A stretch of 15,189 nucleotides of DNA, taken from the NCBI GenBank assembly GCA_964636675.1, contig CAZWUO010000076.1, positions 1 to 15,189 on the forward strand, written 5' to 3'. The notes under the pieces are model-generated. The model saw only the letters and a list, made by a program, of their open reading frames with translations, was not told where the DNA came from and searched no databases. The position numbers and the translations under genes were made by a program. Below are positions 7,301-14,846 of the stretch, piece by piece (the stretch's first letter is position 1; each line of letters begins with the position of its first letter). The DNA is from JALUUH01 sp964636675. GTDB taxonomy: Bacteria > Pseudomonadota > Gammaproteobacteria > S012-40.

Positions 7301-10300
7301 TGCGATGAGGTCATATACCTTTCCTGATGGGAGTGGTATGAGTTTCAAGTATTACTTGGATGGGCGTGTCTTCCAGCATAATAACGCCTTGGGTGAGACT
7401 ATGACGTTTAGCTATAACGACTTTCGGCGTGAATCTGTCACCGTGAATGAGCGCGGACTCACAAGGCAATTCTTTTTTAATGAAGACGGGTTGCCAATCA
7501 AAATTGTTGACGAAGAAGAAGGCATAACGACTTACAAATATGAAGATCCGACCAACCCGTTTTCCGTCACTGCCGAGGTAGATGTGTTGGGTAACATCAC
7601 AGGCCGAGCCTATGATGTAGAAAATAATTTAATACGCATCACACACCCATCGATGAGCACGGTTGAGTACAGCCATCATAATCAATTCGGGCGGCCTGGA
7701 AAAATAAAAGATGCCAATGGCAATTACACATTATTGCAATACGACGCAGATGGTAACGTATTGCATCTTATAAAGCTGAAAAGTGGTATAGGTGCTAGCA
7801 TTGATCCAACGGTTTATGTGCCGAGTCCACAGGATATCATCTATTGGGCAGAAAGTGCCTATGCAAGCAACGGTAATTTAATTTCGCGTGATGTATATAA
7901 AAACTTTCAAACCAAAAAAGGCCTGGTTACAAAATATGCTTACTCAGATGAAGCAAACGGTATTGATGGTTTAAACAATACAATAATAACCCGCTGCGGG
8001 GAGTCTTATCCGGTAACACTCGATAACTGTGTAACAGTCACACAAAATTATGACAATTTAGGTCGATTGAACAAGGGTGTTCGCGCGGATTTATACGCCA
8101 CAGAGTTGTATTATGATGTACTGGATAGGGTGGTCAAGAGTAATGACCAAAACGGGGAACTACGGCAACATACTTATAATTCCAACAATCAATTATTACA
8201 AACCCAATTGAAGACCGCTGGTTTAATTGATATTCAAATCCTCGATAACACCAAATTGACCTATGGCCCTGCAGGCCGAACACGCACAATAGAAAATAAT
8301 GCGAGTGCTATAACGAGTTATGAACATGATGAATTGGGTAATGTTATTAAAGTAACGAATCCCGATGGCTATAGTGTCAGTATGGTCTACAGTGCTAATA
8401 ACCATTGGGTGGCTAGCTATGATGAAGAAGGCAATATGGTTAGCCGTACCTTAGATGCGTTGGGAAGACCACGCACAATAACGTTACCCGATGGCAGTAC
8501 GACACAATATGTGTATTATGGCCCTGCTAAGAACAGTTGGCTAAAACAACAAATCGATCCCCTAAATCGGATCATCGAATATGATTATGATTCGAGTGGA
8601 AACGTCACCCAGATTATAGAAATTGGCTCAAGTTCAAGTGAACGAATTACACAATCATTTTATGATGAACTCAACCGCGCCACCCGAGTCGTTCAACCAG
8701 AAGTCACGTTAAATGGCCAGATCGTCCGAAATGTCACGAAATATGTATATGATAATCTCGGCAATCAAATTGAAATGTGGGTTGGTTACACCACAGATCT
8801 TACCGGTTATTCAACAGCCTTTGATGTGTTGACGAAAGAAATTACTTATCAATATGACGAGTTTGGCCGCTTACAAAAAGAAATTGATCCTATTGGCAAT
8901 GCAAGGGAAGTCGTAGAATATGATATCCATGATAACCCTACGAAACTACGTGATCCAAAAGGTCAAATAACCGAACATAGCTACTTATATGGTGGTCGGA
9001 TAAAAAATAGCAAAGTTTTTTTAAATGCGAGCGACACCAACCCACATGAAACCAATTACGAATATAACATGCTTGGATTACTCACCAGTGCCACCACACC
9101 TGACGTGTCTTATAGTTACGGCTATGACGATGCACAGCGGGTAAACCAAGTTACCGATCATCGAGGCAATAAAAAACTCTCGTTTGGCTATTCACCCGGC
9201 GGCTTACTTAACTCACGCAATGATAGTGAAGGCCATCAAGTCAATTATCTTTACGATCCTGTTGGGCGCTTAACTGGTATTTGGGCGTCCAATGGTGACA
9301 TCATCAGTTACATTTATGACAACGCAGGGCGCATTGCAGAAAAATGGCATCCTAACGGTGCTTATAACTTATGGGAATACAATCAAGACAATAGCATCAA
9401 ACAAATGCTGAATCTCACGTATTCGGGAGCAACCCTAAGTCATCACCAGTATTTATACGATGAGTTTGGTAATAGAAATGATAACATCGATGCATTATTG
9501 CAAGTATTCCCAGATGGATCGACTCAACTTGTCACAGAACAATATAAATATATCTACGATAATCTTAATCGTATAACAGAAGTACGCAATGCGGTTAGCA
9601 ATGATATTGTTCAGTCGCTGACTTATGATCAATACAGCAACCGTCAGGCACTAAGCTCCAGTGAGGGTACTCAAGCCTATTTCTATGACGTAGCACACCA
9701 ATTAACAGAAATACGCCAGAACGATAGTAACGGAGCCATTATCGCTAGCTTTGGCTATGATGTTAATGGAAATATGACCAGTAAAACGCTAGGTAGTGAA
9801 ACGCTATCACTGGTTTATAATCCTCTGGATCAATTGGTTGAGGCAACTCAGCCAAATATGGACGCAGAAAAATACAGTTATGCGCCGAATGGAAATCGTA
9901 TATCAAAAACGATTGGCAGTCAGATCACAAACTACCTTTACAATGGGCCAGACATCATTGCGAGTTATGACGCAAGCTGGAATAGCGTAAACGATGTGTT
10001 TACCCATGGCCCCTTCATGGACGACCCACTAATCAAATATAATGCGACATCGACGCATTATTTTCATCAAGATGGTATTGGAAACGTTGTGGGGGTGACA
10101 AACAACACGCAGCAGCTTATAAACATCCAACGGTTTGATGCCTGGGGGAACTCAACGTATCAATATGGAACGCCAGCGTTGTATAGCTACGCCGGAAGAG
10201 AGTTCGATGCCACGGGCCTTATTTATTTCCGGGTGCGTTATTATGATCCGAGCAACGGCCGATTTACCCAACGTGACCCATTGGGTGTTGTAGATACCGT

Positions 10301-10850
10301 CAATCGATATACCTACGCACTGAATAATCCAGTCAACTATAATGACCCATGGGGCTTGTTTTCAGTGCAAGCGGTAAAATCCAGTTATTTCGCGTCGATG
10401 ACGCATACACCTTCCACAATAAAAACATTTGATACAAATGCTCATGATCTACCGGGAGCCATTGGAAGCTTTCCAATTCCCAACCCAATTTCTGCCGGAG
10501 CTAATATTCTTGATGCTGGATTATATGCTTGGGAAGGAAATAAAACGGCGGCAGGAATCTCACTCATTGGTGCAATTGGCGGAGGTGGTGTAAAGCTTGG
10601 GGCTAAGGTGGCGGCTAATGTTTCGAGGGGAGTGGTCAAAAGCTTAAGCGATATGTTCAAGAAAAAGGGATTTGAATCTAAAGGCCCTGATCCGGTGGGT
10701 GGAAAAGGAACTTTCGTTAATCCTAAAACAGGTAGGCCGTTTCACATAGACGCAAACCATCCACCACCGAAGCCACCGCACGTTGGTGTAGGGCGACCGC
10801 GCGGAGCTAGAGATTCTAACTTGCCAAAGTCAAGAGACTTTGATTTGTAG
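4344..10850 (+). CDS. Secreted RHS-repeat polymorphic toxin, main part with C-terminal toxin
   Basis: Continuation of the gene starting at 2923. The family reading extends upstream of the nominal TTG at 4344, through WIPLDPSFK, to about 4225, and that TTG has no SD. Residue numbers count from 4344. About 1-700 is the N-terminal region typical of exported RHS proteins, including the RFSIGPYNGGYT block. About 720-800 is DUF6531 (SGDPVNMITGNM...TRTYNS...GYGWSHSF). About 850-1940 holds YD repeats that build the hollow RHS shell. About 1948-2005 is the RHS core (GREFDATGLIYFRVRYYDP...QRDPLG...NNPVNYNDPWGL), after which such proteins self-cleave. The last 163 residues are a Gly-rich hydrophobic pre-toxin stretch followed by about 60 residues, GTFVNPKTGRPFHIDANHPP...PHVGVGRPRG, resembling short RNase-like toxin modules (perhaps polymorphic toxin type 17, not verified). 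The immunity gene follows 9 bases later. Confidence 0.88.
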   Translation: MPHEEFAERILLDVRQEPGNENITLADLGYKRRLLPQRYDILPSALPYKVASFTQWEPNSSSPDYNPNAEAVVLPKSQKYKLNLTIDTNGSYGNSSNTLLGSVTKEVGFSQVILDKLIVQFEVPFTSWIDENELSDFAAPITYPGQIISPDQPRTKELNSEIDRQFLGLDKNGQLIFSEISLADLPAWYFIAETTDCTIFPKPSYAYNIKLAEVEGRASDFWDYSSKTIDCTGASDFSALIFDGYEPRCKSFHYPHIRDDNRFGAFTFSFGGPTEPFEFSCVWARKVLIADDGTIYTNQDIANLIISDPFYFDNITFDSIEYLDYTFSEKQNADLDKWQYHADRFYSDNTYKRSLDIKLGLNGYIINRAHFSNIDIDGYHAIMISGHQSSDRLLADKAKTILRDVRNAIDTGSTSKQVSDHTSPILSYVFNGQEQSPLFYDQESYFSMHSEPDPEGEFLNYVGQKYMHYIDDAAKKVARYTGGIAWPGNHIGVVSLGVASHYLLGTPFRLSGVSYVIDVPRAVGAAFDIHTGDFNLETLLLTGFSGSNYESYIWQENTRMDAVSSVRGIQYASELGIEIVKIDFKNDTSEQVDAKLLKLTTNVDPSTNYDNNTINILKSLRYSNGTTPSDYVVIAPQEVIQYGNWRGTTYIAYSMQRGEFRFSIGPYNGGYTAAPPQTNRYDAILDTGWKATNTTTSTSSVTNTYVAPANLNSANTLGQCGMCVKSGDPVNMITGNMDHSEQDFSIKAPGLPIVFTRTYNSREAKDGSLGYGWSHSFGHKLLIQDDDANGETTTEDTDQIPSSIVWTNGTGGEKTFTITDMGIEQNDGGLRIDALLASPTGETAVLGIAPVKNAEYSCGSNICYSTQLTVTEKSGLKYNFEISRAEVGNTIKLASIEDRNENKIYLTYDGNKLFSVMDSDQRTITFSYHPNTPHIHQITDWSGRTHTYEYENDNLVRYKNPLATQNKQSPTEYTYYSEVDGELLAHAMRSYTFPDGSGMSFKYYLDGRVFQHNNALGETMTFSYNDFRRESVTVNERGLTRQFFFNEDGLPIKIVDEEEGITTYKYEDPTNPFSVTAEVDVLGNITGRAYDVENNLIRITHPSMSTVEYSHHNQFGRPGKIKDANGNYTLLQYDADGNVLHLIKLKSGIGASIDPTVYVPSPQDIIYWAESAYASNGNLISRDVYKNFQTKKGLVTKYAYSDEANGIDGLNNTIITRCGESYPVTLDNCVTVTQNYDNLGRLNKGVRADLYATELYYDVLDRVVKSNDQNGELRQHTYNSNNQLLQTQLKTAGLIDIQILDNTKLTYGPAGRTRTIENNASAITSYEHDELGNVIKVTNPDGYSVSMVYSANNHWVASYDEEGNMVSRTLDALGRPRTITLPDGSTTQYVYYGPAKNSWLKQQIDPLNRIIEYDYDSSGNVTQIIEIGSSSSERITQSFYDELNRATRVVQPEVTLNGQIVRNVTKYVYDNLGNQIEMWVGYTTDLTGYSTAFDVLTKEITYQYDEFGRLQKEIDPIGNAREVVEYDIHDNPTKLRDPKGQITEHSYLYGGRIKNSKVFLNASDTNPHETNYEYNMLGLLTSATTPDVSYSYGYDDAQRVNQVTDHRGNKKLSFGYSPGGLLNSRNDSEGHQVNYLYDPVGRLTGIWASNGDIISYIYDNAGRIAEKWHPNGAYNLWEYNQDNSIKQMLNLTYSGATLSHHQYLYDEFGNRNDNIDALLQVFPDGSTQLVTEQYKYIYDNLNRITEVRNAVSNDIVQSLTYDQYSNRQALSSSEGTQAYFYDVAHQLTEIRQNDSNGAIIASFGYDVNGNMTSKTLGSETLSLVYNPLDQLVEATQPNMDAEKYSYAPNGNRISKTIGSQITNYLYNGPDIIASYDASWNSVNDVFTHGPFMDDPLIKYNATSTHYFHQDGIGNVVGVTNNTQQLINIQRFDAWGNSTYQYGTPALYSYAGREFDATGLIYFRVRYYDPSNGRFTQRDPLGVVDTVNRYTYALNNPVNYNDPWGLFSVQAVKSSYFASMTHTPSTIKTFDTNAHDLPGAIGSFPIPNPISAGANILDAGLYAWEGNKTAAGISLIGAIGGGGVKLGAKVAANVSRGVVKSLSDMFKKKGFESKGPDPVGGKGTFVNPKTGRPFHIDANHPPPKPPHVGVGRPRGARDSNLPKSRDFDL

Positions 10851-10859
10851 AGGGTAAAA

Positions 10860-11099
10860 GTGAAAATTACAGTTGAAATTGGTGGTTATCGTGAGCCAGA
10901 CAAAGAGAAACCGTGTGAGGTTGAAATTTATTGTGATAAAGAAGGTTTAGATTATTTAATCAAGGAACTATCGAAGCTACATAACACTGGTGACCACGCA
11001 CACTTCATGACACCTTCATGGGGGATGGATGATTTATCTGAGGAAAAGGTAGTGTCTAAAAATGATTTGGCACACCATCTAAAATTGACATTAGTATGA
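10860..11099 (+). CDS. Immunity protein, Imm32-like
   Basis: A 79-residue cytosolic protein with no signal or membrane segment. It starts with GTG at 10860, with the SD AGAGGG (10849-10854) overlapping the toxin stop codon, so it is surely co-transcribed and probably translationally coupled. The sequence is a compact alpha/beta protein: strand MKITVEIGGYREP, strand CEVEIYCDKEG, helix LDYLIKELSKL, then the conserved NTGDHAHFMTPSWG block and a final HHLKLTLV strand. The GDH-x-H-x-MTPSWG block and overall length match my recollection of Imm32-type immunity proteins of polymorphic toxin systems. By position its partner is the C-terminal toxin of the RHS protein. It should bind and neutralise that domain in the cytosol. 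Unlike its large neighbours it is intact. The function is firm from context; the family name is less so. Confidence 0.75.
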   Translation: MKITVEIGGYREPDKEKPCEVEIYCDKEGLDYLIKELSKLHNTGDHAHFMTPSWGMDDLSEEKVVSKNDLAHHLKLTLV

Positions 11100-11106
11100 T
11101 TGAAAT

Positions 11107-11151
11107 CCCGTTTCACTAAGCAGCAGTGAATTATTCGTACAACCAAACGGG
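11107..11151 (+). terminator. Possible stem-loop after toxin/immunity operon
   Basis: CCCGTTT (11107-11113) can pair with AAACGGG (11145-11151). Within the loop CACT (11114-11117) can pair with AGTG (11125-11128). There is no following T-tract, so a rho-independent terminator is not well supported. It may be an mRNA 3'-end or processing structure. Confidence 0.25.
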
Positions 11152-11182
11152 TACATAAATACGGAATCCTTGAACACCTATT

Positions 11183-11578
11183 ATGAAACTAATAGCGAAA
11201 ACAAAGAAAACCAAAACAAGCAAAAGCTATTTGTTTTTGTTTGCGCTATTGTTTTTCGCTACCGCTGAAGCCGCTACCCAAGCCTCAATTGATGATACCT
11301 GGAATAAAGGCCTTGCCTGGCTGATACAAACTCAAAATGGCAATGGCAGTTGGGCAAACATTCAAGGGACAGAATTTATCGCAACCACAGCTGCTATAGA
11401 TACTTTAGGAAGAGCTAATGTTATCAATTTTAATTATAACAAAGGATTATCATGGATCAGCAATAATAAACCACACAGTGTAGATTCGTTAGCCCGAAAA
11501 ATAATGACAACTTATAATAGCCATGGTGTTGTTACCTATGGGCTTAAGCAAACCAATAATCTTATCAGCACCCCATGA
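11183..11578 (+). CDS. Toroid/TSP3 surface protein, N-terminal part ending at premature TGA
   Basis: The first 131 codons of a gene that runs on in the same frame to 14338. Residues 1-30 are a signal peptide with a Lys-rich n-region, a LFLFALLFFA core and a probable cleavage after A-E-A. Then come helical hairpins of the prenyltransferase/squalene-oxidase repeat type: GLAWLIQTQNGNGSWA (about 43-58), followed by a helix with FIATTAAIDTLGRA. The TGA at 11576-11578 interrupts the toroid after ...NNLISTP. The codons after it (WVRDLDQLIAWRNSSKGWGP) continue the same repeat pattern, so the stop is a nonsense lesion rather than a natural end. The SD is weak (GGAA at 11163-11166, 16 bases upstream), and a promoter is not obvious. 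A truncated secreted product would not form a complete toroid. Confidence 0.7.
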   Translation: MKLIAKTKKTKTSKSYLFLFALLFFATAEAATQASIDDTWNKGLAWLIQTQNGNGSWANIQGTEFIATTAAIDTLGRANVINFNYNKGLSWISNNKPHSVDSLARKIMTTYNSHGVVTYGLKQTNNLISTP

Positions 11579-11674
11579 TGGGTACGCGACCTAGATCAAC
11601 TCATAGCATGGCGCAACAGTAGCAAAGGCTGGGGGCCTTATAGCGGCTATGAAACGAGTTTTCCGGATACCGCT

Positions 11675-14338
11675 TTGGCCTTACGTGCCATCCTAAAGAC
11701 CGAAACCAGTTACAGCAACACAGAACTTAATGCCGGGTTATGTCTATTACTCGAAACCCAAGGTGAAAACGGTGGCTGGGCTTATACCCGTGGAATAACC
11801 GATGCGCCAATTATGGGAACCATAGGCGGCATACTTCCAAGCACACAAAACATAATCGCAGTCGCGAGCATTGCAGCCCAACAAGACTATAGCAGCACAC
11901 CGTGTACTACCGGAAACTATGACCCTATTGCTGTACTCAATAAAGGAGTAAACTTTCTGGCTAACTATTTTCGCCATACTGACGGAGGGTTTGGTGCGAA
12001 TGGTCAGAGCAACGCGCTCGAAACAGCCATGGTGCTCGAAGCCTACATCCCACTCATACCTGACGAAGTGATAATCCAAGAAGCGATTGATTACCTCATC
12101 AACCAACAACAAGCCGATGGCAGCTGGAATAACGACCCCGTACAAACCGCTTATGTATTAAAAGTAATGACACCCCCCACGCTACCTTTAATCGACACCG
12201 ATAACGACGGGTTGCCCGATGGTGTAGAAGGCTACCTTGGTACTGATCCCACCGTTGCCGATGCGCGTCAACTATTATCAAGCAATGGAGCCCATTTATT
12301 AACGGCCACCCCATTGCTCATACAAGTCGACAAACACCAATATTTTAGCCAACAAATAGCGACCACAGGTGGAACCTCACCCTATAACTGGCAACTACTC
12401 GCCGGCACACTACCCACTGGCCTCACATTAAACGCACAGACGGGAGAAATAACCGGAGTACCCACCTCAGCAGGACACTATGTCGCACAAATCAAAGTAA
12501 ATGATGCCAGACAAACCACAAGTGTTCGAATAAATATCACCATCCTCGACAGTAGCTACGCGAGCCAGGATTATGATAATGATGGCATGAGTGATTTATT
12601 CGAAGCGCAAAATGGATTTAATCCGGCTGACGCCAAAGACAGCCAACAAGACGCCGACAACGATGGTCTACGTAACGGTGATGAAGCTCGCCTAGGCAGC
12701 AAAGTATGGAACGCCGACAGCGATGGCGATGGCATGAAAGACGGGTTTGAATACAAATACGGATTTCCGTTTATCAACCCCGCCACCGATGGGACCAACA
12801 ACGGTATTGCGTGCAGCAACGGACTCAGTAACTACAACAACGGCACTGGCCTAGGTAATGACAAAGACTGTGATGGATTAACAAATAAACAAGAGCATGA
12901 TTTAGGTACGAATCCGTTATTGAGTGATACGGATGGAGACGGAGTGAATGATGGGGATGAAGTTACACAAGGTCGTAATCCAACAGTAAACGAAGGGGCG
13001 GTTGTGTTATTACTGCAAACGTTGCTATTGCAACCGGATGCCGATAATGATGGAATTCCCGACTATCGTGATACAGACGATGATAATGATGGCATGCCGG
13101 ATACTTGGGAAGAGCAATACGGGCTTGATTCAAAAAATTCTGCTGACGCAGACAGCGATGCTGACAGTGACGGTGTTAGCAATCTAATAGAATACCAACT
13201 TGGCTTGGATCCGAGCCAAGCCGATACTGACAATGACGGTTTGTCTGATGGAGATGAAGTTAATGTTTATCTCACGGATCCAAATGTTTCTGATTCAGAC
13301 AATGATGGCCTGAACGATGGTGATGAAGTTAATTTATACAAAACAGATGTTAACAATCCAGATACAGATGGAGACAACGAAACAGATGGCAGTGAAGTAT
13401 CTGTTGGAAGAAATCCAACCGTAAACGAAGCTGCAGTTGTACAACTACTTCAATCACTACTTTTACAACCAGACAATGATTCGGATGGCATTCCCGATTA
13501 TCGTGATACGGACGACGATAATGATGGTATGCCGGATACTTGGGAAACTCAATATGGATTCGATCCGAAAGATGCAATGGATGCTATTAACGATGCAGAT
13601 GGCGACACGTTAACAAACTTACAAGAATATCAGGCAGGAACTAATCCAACATCACAAGATAGCGATAGCGACGGTATGACCGATGATTGGGAAATGTTTT
13701 ATGGATTTAATCCTATCGATGCAGCAGACCAGAGCAGCGACTTTGATGCAGATGGATTAACTAATTACGATGAATTCTTAGCTTCGACCAATCCAATATT
13801 GAGTGATACGGATAACGATGGACTCTCAGATGGCGATGAGATAAACATCTATGCCACTGATCCAAAAAATATTGATTTTGATCTTGATGGTTTGACAGAT
13901 GGGGATGAAGTTAACAATTACAAAACGGATCTAAAAAATCCGGATACCGATGGTGATAATGTAAATGATGGGCAAGAAGTATCGTTGGGTAGAAACCCTT
14001 CGGTCAATGAAGGAGCTGTCGTGCAATTGCTGCAACAACTCTTATTGCGAACCGATACGGATGGCGACGGAATTCCCGATTACCGGGACACTGATGATGA
14101 TAATGACGGAATGCTGGATGTTTGGGAAAATCAATATGGGCTAGACCCTAAGAACTCCAGTGACGCGACAACGGATAACGATAGCGATACGCTAACAAAT
14201 TTGAAAGAATATCAAAATAATACCGACCCCATTAATCCAGATACGGATGGTGATGGTATAAGTGATGGAGATGAAGTGTTGATCTACTTTACGGATCCGT
14301 TGGCGTTGTTGGGGAGGGTTAGGTTGTTTGATGTGTAG
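11675..14338 (+). CDS. Toroid/TSP3 surface protein, main part: prenyltransferase-type repeats, Ig-like domain, calcium-binding TSP3 repeats
   Basis: In frame with 11183; coding actually resumes at 11579, and the TTG at 11675 has no SD. Residues count from 11675. About 1-170: toroid repeats with QW-like motifs (LLLETQGENGGWA, HTDGGFGANG, QQQADGSWNN), as in squalene-cyclase-fold proteins; nothing shows the DxDD acid motif of true cyclases. About 215-295: He_PIG-like Ig domain (GTSPYNWQLLAGTLPTGLTL...GEITGVPTSAG). From about 295 to the end: Asp-rich thrombospondin-type-3 motifs; with one just before the Ig domain I count about 24 (such as DTDNDGLSDGDE), expected to bind calcium extracellularly. 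A block GRNPTVNEGAVVQLLQ recurs three times. The C-terminus LLGRVRLFDV has no visible sorting signal, so attachment is unknown. The product is likely a secreted, calcium-stiffened surface protein. A terpenoid-synthesis role is unlikely. Confidence 0.8.
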   Translation: MALRAILKTETSYSNTELNAGLCLLLETQGENGGWAYTRGITDAPIMGTIGGILPSTQNIIAVASIAAQQDYSSTPCTTGNYDPIAVLNKGVNFLANYFRHTDGGFGANGQSNALETAMVLEAYIPLIPDEVIIQEAIDYLINQQQADGSWNNDPVQTAYVLKVMTPPTLPLIDTDNDGLPDGVEGYLGTDPTVADARQLLSSNGAHLLTATPLLIQVDKHQYFSQQIATTGGTSPYNWQLLAGTLPTGLTLNAQTGEITGVPTSAGHYVAQIKVNDARQTTSVRINITILDSSYASQDYDNDGMSDLFEAQNGFNPADAKDSQQDADNDGLRNGDEARLGSKVWNADSDGDGMKDGFEYKYGFPFINPATDGTNNGIACSNGLSNYNNGTGLGNDKDCDGLTNKQEHDLGTNPLLSDTDGDGVNDGDEVTQGRNPTVNEGAVVLLLQTLLLQPDADNDGIPDYRDTDDDNDGMPDTWEEQYGLDSKNSADADSDADSDGVSNLIEYQLGLDPSQADTDNDGLSDGDEVNVYLTDPNVSDSDNDGLNDGDEVNLYKTDVNNPDTDGDNETDGSEVSVGRNPTVNEAAVVQLLQSLLLQPDNDSDGIPDYRDTDDDNDGMPDTWETQYGFDPKDAMDAINDADGDTLTNLQEYQAGTNPTSQDSDSDGMTDDWEMFYGFNPIDAADQSSDFDADGLTNYDEFLASTNPILSDTDNDGLSDGDEINIYATDPKNIDFDLDGLTDGDEVNNYKTDLKNPDTDGDNVNDGQEVSLGRNPSVNEGAVVQLLQQLLLRTDTDGDGIPDYRDTDDDNDGMLDVWENQYGLDPKNSSDATTDNDSDTLTNLKEYQNNTDPINPDTDGDGISDGDEVLIYFTDPLALLGRVRLFDV
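12971..14150 (+). repeat. Three intragenic repeat blocks within TSP3 region
   Basis: The block encoding GRNPTVNEGAVVQLLQ-x-LLLQPD, then DGIPDYRDTDDDNDGMPDTWE, starts at 12971, 13406 and 13988. Starts are 435 bp (145 codons) and 582 bp (194 codons) apart. The protein sequence is conserved while many synonymous sites differ, so the duplications are not very recent. The unequal spacing suggests loss or gain of a TSP3 cassette of about 49 codons. Confidence 0.8.
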
Positions 14339-14344
14339 GTAGAG

Positions 14345-14375
14345 AATGATGAATCATTAAAGTCCATATTTTTTT
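14345..14375 (+). terminator. Weak terminator candidate after toroid/TSP3 gene
   Basis: AATGAT (14345-14350) and ATCATT (14353-14358) form a short A/T-only inverted repeat. It begins 6 bases after the stop codon and is followed about 10 bases later by a run of seven T. The stem is too weak and too far from the T-run for a confident call. Confidence 0.2.
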
Positions 14376-14419
14376 GGTTTATTAGAGATCGGGTGCGTTT
14401 TGTTTTTGAATGTTTTAAC

Positions 14420-14425
14420 TATACT
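14420..14425 (+). promoter_or_regulatory. Candidate -10 element for small secreted protein gene
   Basis: TATACT at 14420-14425 is a good -10 match in an A/T-rich intergenic gap, 65 bases before the start at 14491. No good -35 lies 16-18 bases upstream (GTTTTG is the best). The 150-base gap and a strong SD suggest an independent transcript. Confidence 0.25.
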
Positions 14426-14490
14426 TGATGGATTCGAATTGAAATAAAAATGAAATTGTCTGATGTTAGTTAGAAGTCTTGGAGGAAAAA

Positions 14491-14844
14491 ATGAAAAAAA
14501 TGTCTTTTTTAGTGCTTACCGTATTGTTAGCCAGTACATTGTTTAATGTAGTGAATGCCCAGGGCATCCGTAATGCAACACCCTTAGCCCCGCATGTTTT
14601 GCCAGCTATAGGAATGTTTGTGTTTACTACAGTAGATGGAACACTTGCGAATGCAAGTGTTCCATTGCTAGATTGTAATGGCATAGGTCGTTGGTCAATT
14701 ACTGTTGAGGAGCCTGGGTATAATACGGTTGTAGCTATGGTGACAACCGCGAAAGTCACTAGTCGTGTAATTCATGTGGATGGAACAGGGAATTGTAACC
14801 CTGCAGGAAATGGTGCTGAAATTGGTTATGTTGCCCTACCGTAG
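14491..14844 (+). CDS. Small secreted protein with two cysteines, function unknown
   Basis: I start at ATG 14491, six bases after a strong SD GGAGG (14481-14485); the in-frame TTG at 14479 would put the SD inside the gene. The 117-residue product has a classic signal peptide (MKKMSFLVLTVLLASTLFNVVNA, cleavage about residue 23). The mature domain of about 94 residues is beta-rich, with conserved-looking stretches GRWSITVEEPGYNTVVAMVTTAKV (given in part) and VIHVDGTGNC. The two cysteines, in LLDCNG and GNCNPAGNG, probably form a disulphide in the periplasm or outside. I do not recognise a named family. A role with the neighbouring secreted proteins is possible but only by proximity. A perfect 13-bp inverted repeat lies inside the coding sequence. 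The stop at 14842-14844 touches the palindromic repeat region. Confidence 0.75.
   Translation: MKKMSFLVLTVLLASTLFNVVNAQGIRNATPLAPHVLPAIGMFVFTTVDGTLANASVPLLDCNGIGRWSITVEEPGYNTVVAMVTTAKVTSRVIHVDGTGNCNPAGNGAEIGYVALP
14636..14665 (+). repeat. Perfect 13-bp hairpin inside small secreted protein gene
   Basis: ATGGAACACTTGC (14636-14648) and GCAAGTGTTCCAT (14653-14665) are exact reverse complements around a GAAT loop. The structure lies wholly within codons for DGTLANASVPLL. It could fold in mRNA as a stable stem or extrude as a small cruciform. Nothing shows it is a terminator, since no T-run follows. Confidence 0.75.
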
Positions 14845-14846
14845 CC

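Noticed and set aside
11576..11578. TGA read as Trp or selenocysteine
   Set aside because: TGA serves as a normal stop in the immunity gene (11097-11099) and in orfA, and no selenocysteine insertion hairpin is evident just after it; a nonsense change is simpler.
11675..12180. Functional terpene cyclase
   Set aside because: QW-like repeats are present, but I see no DxDD acid motif, and the protein is exported and fused to TSP3 repeats.
12571..14300. Repeated DNA in the TSP3 region as a CRISPR-like or satellite array
   Set aside because: The repeats are codon-phased, diverge at synonymous sites and encode calcium-binding motifs; there are no uniform repeats with unique spacers.
14479..14490. 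TTG start for the small secreted protein
   Set aside because: It would place the strong SD (14481-14485) inside the coding region and add four residues before a complete signal peptide; the ATG at 14491 fits better.
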